A stretch of DNA of 64,000 bases, taken from positions 62,001 to 126,000 of the forward strand of contig CAKTUZ010000003.1 of the NCBI GenBank assembly GCA_934621605.1. Reading direction: 5' to 3'. Source of the stretch: an uncultured bacterium (GTDB taxonomy: Bacteria; Vulcanimicrobiota; Xenobia; Xenobiales; Xenobiaceae). Shown one piece after another: positions 16,884-25,657 of this stretch; positions within the stretch are counted from its first letter, which is position 1; every line of letters begins with the position of its first letter. The translations under genes were made by a program, and so were the position numbers. Under the pieces are notes generated by a model. That model saw only the letters and a program-made list of their open reading frames with translations, made no database searches and was not told where the DNA came from.

Positions 16884-17545
16884 TAGTCGGAGCCTCCCAA
16901 GTAAGAGCGTTCAATGCCCAAAAGTATTTTTAATGATACAGAAATTAAACCGACCGAAGCTCCTAAAAGAATAGCTCTTTGGCCAGCCGCGTTAAAAGCT
17001 CCCATCAGCCAATCTTCAATAAATTTGGCAATATCATACTGTCCGACAATAGGCAAAGCGTGCCACAAGTGCTCTCCCAAAGGCACCCTGAAAAGCATAA
17101 CAATAAAAGCTGTTACCAGAAGCAGCGTCGCTTCCCAAGATCGCGCTCTAAAAGCTCTGAAAGAGGCTGAAGCGATGTAAAAAGCCAGCAAACTGTAAGT
17201 AGCTGCCGATAAGGGCGTAAAAATATTATCAAAGATCCAACTAAAAGCCGTCCCTTCGTCGGTGGGCAATTTACCTTGGGGAGCCAAAAATAATCCGCAA
17301 ATCAATGTTATCACCAGTGAAATAAGTAAGACCAAATTGTAGCCCCAGCCCGGAGTTTGATTGAGGATTTTTTTACCATTGACGGCAAAAAGACTCAAAG
17401 CGCCCAGCACAAAAGCGAAAGTCAAAATAATATTATAAAAATCGTTAAACAGATCGCCCAACCAATTGAGCGGATAAGTGTAGAACTGAACGATCATAAC
17501 CAAACCGGCTATGAAAGTAATCAGCAAGGGAATCTCGCGCTTCAT
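16883..17545 (-). CDS. Polytopic membrane protein of the DUF6754-type operon
   Basis: A 220-residue protein with about six hydrophobic segments, starting MKREIPLLITFIAGLVMIVQ with an AGAGGTT ribosome binding site. A conserved-looking loop holds a Phe/Arg-rich stretch (SFRAFRARSWEATLLL) between TM segments. It starts 38 bp after the large DUF6754-type gene and overlaps the next gene by one base, so these genes are one transcription unit. The layout gives no hint of a transported substrate. I infer a structural or channel-like subunit of the same membrane assembly as its neighbours. Confidence 0.6.
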   Translation of the reverse strand: MKREIPLLITFIAGLVMIVQFYTYPLNWLGDLFNDFYNIILTFAFVLGALSLFAVNGKKILNQTPGWGYNLVLLISLVITLICGLFLAPQGKLPTDEGTAFSWIFDNIFTPLSAATYSLLAFYIASASFRAFRARSWEATLLLVTAFIVMLFRVPLGEHLWHALPIVGQYDIAKFIEDWLMGAFNAAGQRAILLGASVGLISVSLKILLGIERSYLGGSD

Positions 17546-17582
17546 GATTTAACCTCTGCAAATAAGCAGCTTACAAACAAAA

Positions 17583-19988
17583 TTACCATAAATAAGCAAT
17601 CCAATCGCACCCTAAACTCAAACAAAGCACTCCCACGACAATCAAGATCATAATCAAAGCTTTGGCAGCATCCTGACCTTTGAGCGAGCCAATTTGCATG
17701 GGATCGTTTGAAAGATAAGCCGAAGCCGCATACAATTCTTCACCTATAAGGGTATAATCGCAAGCAGCCACAAAAAAGGGCAATTGTGAAGCGCTGGCTG
17801 TACCTGCTATTTGAATAGCGCCAGTAGAATTGCCCGTTTCGGCTAACATTAAAGCTTCGGCTAAGAATGTGCCCATATAAAGAACCGCTGCCGGTTTTTC
17901 ACGTACCATTAATCCACAGACTCCGGCCGCAAAACCAAATTGCTCGCCGGACAAATAACATATATAATCGCTCACATACGAATCCGGTCGACCGGCCTTT
18001 AAATAGGCTTGACTGACGGCATCTTGAGCCATAGACATAACCACAGGGCTACAATTGGGCACCATAATGGGACAATCATATTCAGCCGTGCAACTGCTGA
18101 CATGGCCCAATACAGACAACGCGGCCATTGTCTGTGTATCGTCTATCTCGCCGACACCAGGAACATACAATACGGGCTTACCCATTTCGGTAGCTCGGCC
18201 AACAGCTTCATCTAACGCATTTAAGCCGACAATCTTGCGAATGAATAATTTTTTCCCGCTTTTGGCCTGGACAATAAACCATAAAATACACCCGGTTAAA
18301 AAAAGTACACCTATAAGGTTATTCCACTTTGTCCAATCAAAAAAAGCGTTTTTTACCGGCTTACTGATAACACGACCGGTAATATTCAAAGCATTTAATT
18401 CACCCTGAGAAGTAAAAACATAAGTAGTATCGTTATTTTTGCCCCCTACTCCACTAGCGACAAAATCTCCGCTAAACGCTTCGGATGTCAACCAAAAGCC
18501 ACCTTGTTCAGGGTTAATAACTTTAAGTATGCTGAAGGTCCCGCCAGTAAGCCAATCACTTTTCTTTTCAACCAAAGCTAAGGTAGAATCATATATAACT
18601 AAATCTGCTGCAGCACTATCTTTGTATGTCCAAACCGAACTGGAATTTTTATCAAAATCCAAAACAAAAAGTTGCAATGTACTGTTGTTCTCTCCACCCC
18701 CCCAAGCGTACAACAAACCATGTAAAATAGCAGAATTACAACCCAAATAAGAACTGTCAGCTAAATTGACATCACAATCTGCGGCCGGAAGCAAATTCTC
18801 CTCAGTTAGCAAAAATAAACTAGGATAGCGAGCTCCTTCTTCACGAAGAAACAACCAAGTTCCGACTCTGTCAGGTATAGCCTGCACTATTTCCCGACTA
18901 TCCGTCATACAAGAACTGAGCAGGCCGCTTTTGGAAGAAATCGTCATAAAATTCCAACTAGCGGCACTGACTCGTACGGCACAAAGAATACTGACCTTAT
19001 CCTTGCCAAAATCGATCCATTTAGGCAAAGATTCGCAAACAATACCCTCTGAATTATTGAGTTTTGTCAACTCGGAAGAATAAACGACAAGACGGTAATT
19101 GAACTCACTGCCAAAAGGATCGGAACTAAAAACATACAAACGCCGACCGTAAGCATAAAAACGCTCGAAATTAGTAATTGACGCCGAACTCATCCGTTTT
19201 TGCTTCAAGTTCAGAGCAAAAATATGCCCATCTTCGGCACTACTCGCATAATCGGCCTCAGAAACACTCCTATTAGAAACGGCCACATAAACATTTTCAG
19301 CTGCAGCAGCCATTCCCCAAAAGCGGCCTGAAAATGTTTTTTGCCAAACGACTTGACCGTCGGTCATTTTAATAAGAGCAGCACGGAAAGAACTTTGTGA
19401 GTTTTTTTCTTGACCTACTAAAAAAATATAATCTGTCCAGCAGGCCATATTTTCGACAAGCTGCCCCAACTCCGCAGAGAAATCATGTTTCCACAACAAT
19501 TGCAAATTGTCTTGACGGTAAACAGAGAGAAGGTCGCCTTGGCGCAAGATAACGGTATCGTCCTGCACCATAACAATTTGGCCCTCTTCGCCTTTTATTC
19601 CAACTTTAGCCATCAACTTACCATCATTTAATGATGTGCTGGTTAACCAATGTTTTTCTAAAGAAACAAAAAAGCGCCCCGCCAGGCAAGCTGTACCTTC
19701 AGGCCGATAAATACCAATCTCTTCACCAGTTCCGGGGCCCAATACAAGGCCCTCTTGTCCTATCAGTCTGACAGCTGTGCGACAAGACGATGAACGCACC
19801 TGTCCGGGACAAAAGCCCAAACTAAGTTCACGCAAATTGTGTGGAGCTGAAGTGGAAATAGCTGCCGCTTTCCGGATAACTTGCGGAGTCTGACCGGGCT
19901 CAGCCTTTACAGGAAGGGTAAAACTCAAAACCAGCACCGCTGATATAAAACAATTTAAAGCTGCGACAATCAGATTAATTTTTTTCAT
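17583..19988 (-). CDS. Exported beta-propeller-like protein with C-terminal DUF6754-like membrane domain
   Basis: The start is taken as ATG 19988, giving MKKINLIVAALN and a clear signal peptide ending near LPVKAEPG; a TTG at 20021 is possible but has no better ribosome binding site. Residues about 40-560 are beta-rich with repeated short W/Y-containing strands, resembling a PQQ- or WD-like propeller outside the membrane. A TM helix follows (LIGVLFLTGCILWFIVQA), then a soluble domain of about 190 residues with GLNALDEAVGRATEMGKPVL, YVPGVGEIDDTQTMAAL, and ACDYTLIGEELYAASAYL. That stretch is what I remember as DUF6754. A C-terminal TM helix ends the protein. Function unknown. It is the lead gene of a four-gene membrane operon. 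Confidence 0.6.
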   Translation of the reverse strand: MKKINLIVAALNCFISAVLVLSFTLPVKAEPGQTPQVIRKAAAISTSAPHNLRELSLGFCPGQVRSSSCRTAVRLIGQEGLVLGPGTGEEIGIYRPEGTACLAGRFFVSLEKHWLTSTSLNDGKLMAKVGIKGEEGQIVMVQDDTVILRQGDLLSVYRQDNLQLLWKHDFSAELGQLVENMACWTDYIFLVGQEKNSQSSFRAALIKMTDGQVVWQKTFSGRFWGMAAAAENVYVAVSNRSVSEADYASSAEDGHIFALNLKQKRMSSASITNFERFYAYGRRLYVFSSDPFGSEFNYRLVVYSSELTKLNNSEGIVCESLPKWIDFGKDKVSILCAVRVSAASWNFMTISSKSGLLSSCMTDSREIVQAIPDRVGTWLFLREEGARYPSLFLLTEENLLPAADCDVNLADSSYLGCNSAILHGLLYAWGGGENNSTLQLFVLDFDKNSSSVWTYKDSAAADLVIYDSTLALVEKKSDWLTGGTFSILKVINPEQGGFWLTSEAFSGDFVASGVGGKNNDTTYVFTSQGELNALNITGRVISKPVKNAFFDWTKWNNLIGVLFLTGCILWFIVQAKSGKKLFIRKIVGLNALDEAVGRATEMGKPVLYVPGVGEIDDTQTMAALSVLGHVSSCTAEYDCPIMVPNCSPVVMSMAQDAVSQAYLKAGRPDSYVSDYICYLSGEQFGFAAGVCGLMVREKPAAVLYMGTFLAEALMLAETGNSTGAIQIAGTASASQLPFFVAACDYTLIGEELYAASAYLSNDPMQIGSLKGQDAAKALIMILIVVGVLCLSLGCDWIAYLW

Positions 19989-20094
19989 AAACAATCTATC
20001 GATAAAAGAAACAACCGCCAATACTAAAGCAGCTGTCGACAGGCTTCATTTTTGACAAAAGCCCAATAGTTCGGACACAGAACCGATGCTAGCA

Positions 20095-20817
20095 TCAGTG
20101 CAAACATTCTCCACCGTCTAAAACCAACATCTGACCAGTCATAAAATCAGCTCCACAAGCTAAATAATTGACAGCTTCGGCAATATCGTCATTGGAGCAC
20201 AATCGTTTGAGCAATACGTCTCTAATAAGCATTTCTCTGAGTTCTTTGCCTCCCTCATCGATCCAAGGTTCGTCAATAAGACCGGGAGCCACTGAATTAA
20301 CTCTCACTTCCGGAGCCAATTCCTTAGCCAGCGATTTAGTCAAAGAATGGATACCGGCGCAAATAGAAGCAAATTGAGTATAAACTCCATTAAAAGCCGA
20401 AGAACTGATGACATTGATAATTTTGCCATACCCCTGAGCCTTCATAAAGCGACTGGCGGCTCTGCTACAATAGAACGTGCTCTTTAAGCCGCGGTTAATA
20501 ACTTCTTCCCACATTTTTTCCGTAATATCACCCAAAGCAGCGTCATTCCAGAAATAATTATTGTTAACTAAAACATCAATACCGCCCAAATGGTTGGCAC
20601 AAGTTAAAAAAGTTTCCTGTACTTCCTGCTCATTGGTAGTGTCGAAAGGTTGAGCCAACACCTTGCCCATAGCATCGGAGGGAGGGATACTGAAAAGAAC
20701 ATCCTGAGGGCCGTTGATCAGTACGCTGAAACCAGCCTGTATTAGGGCACTACAAATAGCCGGGCCGGCCGTTCCCTGCCAATCGGTTACTACTGCTACA
20801 GAAAAGCGCTCACCCAC
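20095..20817 (-). CDS. SDR-fold protein with degenerate active site
   Basis: A 240-residue protein with the overall short-chain dehydrogenase/reductase pattern: an N-terminal beta-alpha-beta start, DVLVNNNYFW where family members have NNAG, IINVISSSAF (catalytic-Ser strand intact), and the C-terminal SVAPGLIDEPW and MTGQMLVLDGGE. However, the TGxxxGIG cofactor loop is replaced by TDWQGTAGPA. The YxxxK catalytic pair, expected before AGIHSLTKSLAKEL, reads FASIC, so Tyr becomes Phe and Lys becomes Cys. I infer that it no longer works as a normal oxidoreductase and may be a structural or regulatory protein. It starts 16 bp after the upstream gene and lies just before the DUF6754-type operon. Confidence 0.75.
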   Translation of the reverse strand: MGERFSVAVVTDWQGTAGPAICSALIQAGFSVLINGPQDVLFSIPPSDAMGKVLAQPFDTTNEQEVQETFLTCANHLGGIDVLVNNNYFWNDAALGDITEKMWEEVINRGLKSTFYCSRAASRFMKAQGYGKIINVISSSAFNGVYTQFASICAGIHSLTKSLAKELAPEVRVNSVAPGLIDEPWIDEGGKELREMLIRDVLLKRLCSNDDIAEAVNYLACGADFMTGQMLVLDGGECLH

Positions 20818-20833
20818 TTAAAAATAACCTCCC

Positions 20834-21454
20834 TTAACTGAGAACAATTTCCATTATGCGGCTGATATCAGACTCTTGATAGTGCTCATCTTGCCGAGGA
20901 CGAAGTACAAACGTTACGTCTGAGCAACTTAAAGAATAATCTTCACTCGGATTCGGTTCATGAGGACGTCCTCCACAAACTTCATCAACTCTAACAATAT
21001 CTTTGCCCACAATCGGCAAACGGCCATAAAGTTTTAAATCGTAAAGTTCAATATTATCGGAAACCAGATTACTGTTATCAAGACGAATACCGAACAATTC
21101 AGCGTCCCCGCCAAGAGTTTCTTTTGCTAACTCTCCAACTTGGACAGCTTCATTGAAATACAAAAAGACAAGAGCTCGAGGCCCTTGAACCCTCAGTATC
21201 AATTGCTTTTCCGCTTCTTCCAAAGCAGCAAAAAAATCGGCTTCGACAAAGAGAATATCGCCCGATTTGGCAGTTTCCAAAGCGTTATTGTAAGCAGGAC
21301 AACCTAATAATAAAACGCTAGCCAGCGCTATCCAACGAGTTGGCATATAAATACCGTTTAAAGTTAAACCTTTTCTGGATAAAACAGTTCCCCAGGTAAT
21401 TAAGTTTTCGCTATTGCCCATAAGGGAAAGATTTAACTTACAATCATTACTCAT
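20834..21454 (-). CDS. Protein of unknown function
   Basis: I do not recognise this protein. ATG 21454 is chosen because GGGGATAA sits just upstream; a more upstream start (21478) and an internal ATG (21346) are possible. The internal start would give a lipoprotein-like N-terminus, TRWIALASVLLLGC, but has no ribosome binding site. The 206-residue product has one hydrophobic stretch (that segment), a central region with ALVFLYFNEAVQVGELAKET, and an acidic C-terminal part with several Cys. It lies 16 bp upstream of the degenerate SDR gene in the same direction, so the two are probably co-transcribed. Confidence 0.45.
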   Translation of the reverse strand: MSNDCKLNLSLMGNSENLITWGTVLSRKGLTLNGIYMPTRWIALASVLLLGCPAYNNALETAKSGDILFVEADFFAALEEAEKQLILRVQGPRALVFLYFNEAVQVGELAKETLGGDAELFGIRLDNSNLVSDNIELYDLKLYGRLPIVGKDIVRVDEVCGGRPHEPNPSEDYSLSCSDVTFVLRPRQDEHYQESDISRIMEIVLS

Positions 21455-21647
21455 ATTTATCCCCAAGTTCCTATTCAAGTTCCAACTTTTCTACTGCGAA
21501 AGAAGATCTCCGCCTGCTTTGATAGCGATTTTAGATTATACAATAGAGCAAGCTAGGATCTGGAGAGTTATAGTCGAAAACAGTAGATAATATCAGAGAG
21601 ACGGGATACAAGGCGTGATATTCCCGCAATGAAAGGTTCCTTCATCT

Positions 21648-22256
21648 ATGGCTCTTTGCAAAATGCAAGTCTATAAGTTAGGTATCGATATTATTGCCCA
21701 CGACCCAGTCGTAATTCTGACTGATGAAAATAAAAACCATAGTCTTCCTATTACTATAGGTGTATTTGAAGCGACAGCCATTGCTTTAGCCATGGAAGGT
21801 ACAGAAGTTCCCCGTCCCACTTCACACGATCTTATAAAAACTATCATCGAAAATCTTGGCGCTTCCATCAAGGAAGTTATCATTACCAAGGTTGTACGCA
21901 GCACTTTTTACGCCAAATTAGTGTTATTGAAAAATGATGAAGAAATTGTTATAGACGCGCGTCCTTCAGACAGTATAGCCATAGCTCTTAGGGCCAACGC
22001 TCCCATTTATGCCGAAGAGGATGTATTGCGATCCGAAGGAGTTAAAGGTATCAGCTTTGATGCTCCCAAAGCTGAAGAAGACGTATTTTATGTAGGCGAA
22101 GAAGAATCTGAGCGAGATGACAGTGACAGAGACGATGAAACGAAGAACGTCTCAGGTTCCAATGCTGTTCAGGATTTAACTGCCGAAGAAGATACTTTAT
22201 CTAAATTTATCGATAATTTAGATCCAGACGACTTCGACGGCGACGAGAGAATTTAA
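21648..22256 (+). CDS. Bifunctional nuclease (BFN/DUF151) domain protein
   Basis: A 202-residue protein whose first 130 residues match the bifunctional nuclease domain family (DUF151). Visible segments are LPITIGVFEATAIALAMEG, RPTSHDLIKTIIENLGA and the hallmark EIVIDARPSDSIAIALRANAPIY. Members studied in plants and Thermotoga concern RNA/DNA cleavage or have no established role. The C-terminal 65 residues are strongly acidic and probably disordered (ERDDSDRDDETK; DNLDPDDFDGDE). ATG start, with AAAGG about 11 bases upstream. It lies divergent from the unknown gene at 20834-21454 and 93 bp before the HD-GYP-like gene, with which it may be co-transcribed. Confidence 0.85.
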   Translation: MALCKMQVYKLGIDIIAHDPVVILTDENKNHSLPITIGVFEATAIALAMEGTEVPRPTSHDLIKTIIENLGASIKEVIITKVVRSTFYAKLVLLKNDEEIVIDARPSDSIAIALRANAPIYAEEDVLRSEGVKGISFDAPKAEEDVFYVGEEESERDDSDRDDETKNVSGSNAVQDLTAEEDTLSKFIDNLDPDDFDGDERI

Positions 22257-22349
22257 CCCAGTCCCGCCGAAAAGTTTTTTCTGCCGGAGCGGATCAAGGC
22301 GAATTGAAAGAGTTTTTGTCCGTTCATTTTTTTATTAGGTGAGCCAACA

Positions 22350-24938
22350 ATGACTTTAAGCAACCGGAACAATTCATCATCTTCTGGAAGTGACGGCGCC
22401 ATGCGTCCTTCCAATCAGTCGGCTGCGCCTGTTATTAACAGCGGATTGGCTGTTGGTAGTATGCCCGGCGGCAGACAGCCGAAAAAAAAATCGGCTCCGC
22501 CTACTCCAAAAGAGCTTTTGACACTATACGACGAGCTATATAAAAAACTTAGAGCTTATGCCAAAAATACTCCACTAGGCTCTGATGGCGATGAGGAGAC
22601 ATCCAAAGCTCCCGACGATTCTTTCAGTTCAGAAAATTTAAAGAAGCTGCGCGATCTCAGTGCTTCCAAAACAGCAGTTCCGCTTATGCCTTCTGTTACT
22701 CCAGCTCCGGAGCAGAATAGTTTAAAAACGGCTCTGATCTCCGCTCAACACGTCAAGCCCGACCCGGAAGCCGAATTGCCCAGCGGAGCCGAATTGCTGA
22801 AAAAAGAAGTCAATATTGAAGACATTCTGCGCGGAGTCAGTTCAGAGCGTCAGCTTGACAAAACCCAAGTTATTTTAAATGAAACGGCAGCCCGGCAACG
22901 TATTGATCTCAGCGGCAGTGTCGACAGAAATACTTCTTGGGCCAGACAAACCCTTAAACAAGAAGCTTTGCCATATACTCTTCGCAGCGCGGCCAAGAAA
23001 AAAGAAGAAGAAGAGGAACAGACCGGCAGCCAAACTTACATCCCTAAAGTAGCGCCGCGCAAAACTTTCTCTAAGCCAGGTACCTTCACACCTCTGGCTT
23101 CTACACCTTTGCAAAATCCGAACGCTGCTCCCCAGTTGCAAACAACTTCCAGTAAGCTGATCATGAATCAGCTTAATAAATCACCTTTTCGCGAAGTCAG
23201 TCGCAAAGAAGCCAGAGCCCAAGCTCAAGAAGAACGCAAGTCTGTTTTCGCTTCCACTTTTACTCCCAAAGCCGGACAAATTCCCGCGATTTCTTCTATA
23301 AACGAGGACGCTGATACATCATCTACTGCTGCCGGGCCTACAACCGCCACTTCCGACGCAGCCAATTCTGCTACCAACACTAGTACTTCTGCAGCCAACG
23401 ATACTTCTCAGGCGCCCTTATCACAACCGCCCCAATTGGGCAGTAGCATTTCTGCTCCCCGACCCAATCCGCTGCCTCCTCTGGTAGGTAAGCCAATCTT
23501 ACCTCCGGGCAGCACTCCTTTAATGAATATGCCCGGTGGCCTGAAAACAACTCAAGCCTTCCGCAAACCGGACTCAACCTTTGCTTTAGGCTCCATACCA
23601 AAACTAGCTTCAGCTTCTCAAACTAGACCGAATATAACCGAAGAGACTCTGCCCGTCGATTCAAGTGTGCCTATGGCCAAAATTCGCTTAGAGTTAGCTC
23701 TCAATTTCGGAGGACGTCCGGCCAACTCGCGAATTCCCATTTACTCTCCTATACTGGACTATCTCTATCAGCCCAGATTAAAAAGACAAATAGGTCGCAG
23801 CAGTACTCCAATTAAAATGGCTCTCACTGATATTCCTACTTCTTCGGAGAGCTCATCAAGCAATAAGCTCTCCTCTATGTCTTTTAATCCTTTAGCAGGC
23901 AAAACTATGAGAAGCGGTATGCTTAAGCTCAGCCAAGCTTGCGACTACTACACTACCAATGAAGAAGAAGATGTTTCCTTTAATGAATCTGCAGCCAAAC
24001 GCTTAAAAGGACTGGCCGCGAAATATCCTCTGCACCTTTCACTTTCAGCCAATGATTACGGCAACGAAGCTCTAGCTCTTATCGATATAGGCTGGTCAGG
24101 CAGGCGGATTTTGAATACCAAAGCACCTATACGTATGGAAGGTATGCGAACCAAATACATCTCCGCTAGCAATAGACGCTATGGAGCCAGCAATGCCGCC
24201 GAACGACCGGCTATTTCCGATTTATTTCAGCAGCTTTGCGCTTCTCTGGTATCTTCGCAAAATGCAGAAGAAAATGGTATTAACGGTGCCATTCTTATGG
24301 TTCGCTTAGGCGGCAAAGCTGCTTACGATCATTTAGTACGCACGGCTGAGCTGGGAGAAAAAATAGCCGCTGAGTTAAAAATCGACGATATAAGAACACG
24401 CCGTCAAATAGAGTATGGCTCTATGTTCAAAGATATTGGCGAATTGGATATATTCTTTCAACAGGAAGAAGCCGATAAGCAAGCTGAACTTTTTAACTAT
24501 ATTGCTTCGAACGAATATCAGGAGATGCTCCAAGCCAAAGGAGCACGTCGCCTCAGGTGGCCAGAATGGTTATTGCAAACGATTCGTCACCTAGAGCCTG
24601 AAGAGTACGATTTCCTTAAAAATCATACCCGCTACAGTGAAGAGATTATCAATTCCGTCCCCAGTCTGAGGGCATTGTGCCCGGTAATTCGTGCCCACCA
24701 CGAACGTTGGGATGGGCGCGGGGGGCCAGATAGTTTAACCGGAGAGCGCATTCCTCTGGCAGCACGCATAATTGCCGTCTGCGACGCCTTTGACGCTTTA
24801 ATTCAAAGGCGTCCCGGTAGCAAAACTTATCGCGCTTACGATGCTTGTGAAATTATCAAAGGCGGCTCGGGATCGGCCTTTGATCCACAAGTAGTGGAAG
24901 CTCTAATGCGCATTATGGCCAAAGCCAGAGAATTCTGA
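22350..24938 (+). CDS. Long disordered protein with degenerate HD-GYP-like C-terminal domain
   Basis: An 862-residue protein. Residues 1 to about 440 are low-complexity, rich in Pro, Ser, Thr and Ala with charged patches. The C-terminal 230 residues follow the HD-GYP pattern: YDHLVRTAELGEKIA (helix carrying the first His), then SMFKDIGELD where the family has HDIGK, then HHERWDGRGGP (783-793) and IPLAARIIAVCDAFDAL. Two changes matter: the metal-binding HD dyad is K694-D695, and the GYP triplet is replaced by GGP. Canonical HD-GYP proteins hydrolyse cyclic-di-GMP; this copy is probably inactive or altered. Start ATG with AGGTGAG upstream. No GGDEF partner is in the window. Confidence 0.75.
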   Translation: MTLSNRNNSSSSGSDGAMRPSNQSAAPVINSGLAVGSMPGGRQPKKKSAPPTPKELLTLYDELYKKLRAYAKNTPLGSDGDEETSKAPDDSFSSENLKKLRDLSASKTAVPLMPSVTPAPEQNSLKTALISAQHVKPDPEAELPSGAELLKKEVNIEDILRGVSSERQLDKTQVILNETAARQRIDLSGSVDRNTSWARQTLKQEALPYTLRSAAKKKEEEEEQTGSQTYIPKVAPRKTFSKPGTFTPLASTPLQNPNAAPQLQTTSSKLIMNQLNKSPFREVSRKEARAQAQEERKSVFASTFTPKAGQIPAISSINEDADTSSTAAGPTTATSDAANSATNTSTSAANDTSQAPLSQPPQLGSSISAPRPNPLPPLVGKPILPPGSTPLMNMPGGLKTTQAFRKPDSTFALGSIPKLASASQTRPNITEETLPVDSSVPMAKIRLELALNFGGRPANSRIPIYSPILDYLYQPRLKRQIGRSSTPIKMALTDIPTSSESSSSNKLSSMSFNPLAGKTMRSGMLKLSQACDYYTTNEEEDVSFNESAAKRLKGLAAKYPLHLSLSANDYGNEALALIDIGWSGRRILNTKAPIRMEGMRTKYISASNRRYGASNAAERPAISDLFQQLCASLVSSQNAEENGINGAILMVRLGGKAAYDHLVRTAELGEKIAAELKIDDIRTRRQIEYGSMFKDIGELDIFFQQEEADKQAELFNYIASNEYQEMLQAKGARRLRWPEWLLQTIRHLEPEEYDFLKNHTRYSEEIINSVPSLRALCPVIRAHHERWDGRGGPDSLTGERIPLAARIIAVCDAFDALIQRRPGSKTYRAYDACEIIKGGSGSAFDPQVVEALMRIMAKAREF

Positions 24939-24979
24939 GATACTGATGAACCTTGCCTACTGAGGAAAAGCTACCGCCC

Positions 24980-25489
24980 CTATTCTATAAAGTGGGCTTT
25001 GGCAGCCTCATATTGACCGCGAGCAGTCGGCTCTTCATCTGGTACGCCAATAGCGATCAAACAATAAGGGACACCCTTGGTACCCAAAACGGAGCATATT
25101 CCTTCAATATTTTTCTCTTTGGGATAGACTCCACACCAACAAGTACCATAGCCTAAACCGGCAGCTTCAAGTATAAGATTTTCTGTGCAGGCGCCACAAT
25201 CTACAACCCAAAAACCATCAGAAATACCACTCTGCACTTGAGGTAAACCGTAAACAACTATGGCTGCCGAAGCGGTGCTCAACATAGAAGCATAGGGCAT
25301 AACTTGCTGCAAACGACTAAGGGTCTCGCGATTGGTAACAACATAAAATTCCCAGGGACGAGTATTACAGGCGCTAGGAGCCATCATGGCCGCTTCCAAG
25401 ATTTGCTCAAAATGTTGACGCGGAATTACAGCTCCGGCTTTGTAACGGCGAATACTGCGACGTTTTCTAATAGCTTCAGAAACTTCCAT
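24980..25489 (-). CDS. Nitroreductase-family FMN-dependent oxidoreductase
   Basis: A 169-residue protein starting at ATG 25489, directly after GGAGGAC; this gives MEVSEAIRKRRSIRRYKAG, the standard nitroreductase opening that holds the FMN phosphate. Other family segments are ILEAAMMAPSACNTRPWEFYV, VDCGACTENLILEAAGLGYGTCW and YCLIAIGVPDEEP. Members reduce nitro compounds, quinones or enones with NAD(P)H as homodimers. The size is at the short end of the family. It is monocistronic, convergent with the HD-GYP-like gene (41 bp gap) and divergent from the TatD-like gene, with the 168-bp divergent region holding the promoters. Substrate not determinable. Confidence 0.9.
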   Translation of the reverse strand: MEVSEAIRKRRSIRRYKAGAVIPRQHFEQILEAAMMAPSACNTRPWEFYVVTNRETLSRLQQVMPYASMLSTASAAIVVYGLPQVQSGISDGFWVVDCGACTENLILEAAGLGYGTCWCGVYPKEKNIEGICSVLGTKGVPYCLIAIGVPDEEPTARGQYEAAKAHFIE

Positions 25490-25657
25490 ATTGTCCTCCG
25501 GTTTCAAAAATAACTTAAACCTCGGTTATAACCGAGCCTTCCGCTTTGCATTTAGCTGAAAATTTGCTAACCTCCTTTAATTTTAGAACGCAGGCAATTT
25601 ACTTACTGGATTGCGAATAGACAAAATTGAATCTGCTGAACTTGGAGAAAACTGATT

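Noticed and set aside
20085..20096. GATGCTAGCATC palindrome as a terminator
   Set aside because: A perfect 12-bp palindrome overlapping the SDR stop codon but with no T-tract on either strand; kept as a possible coincidence.
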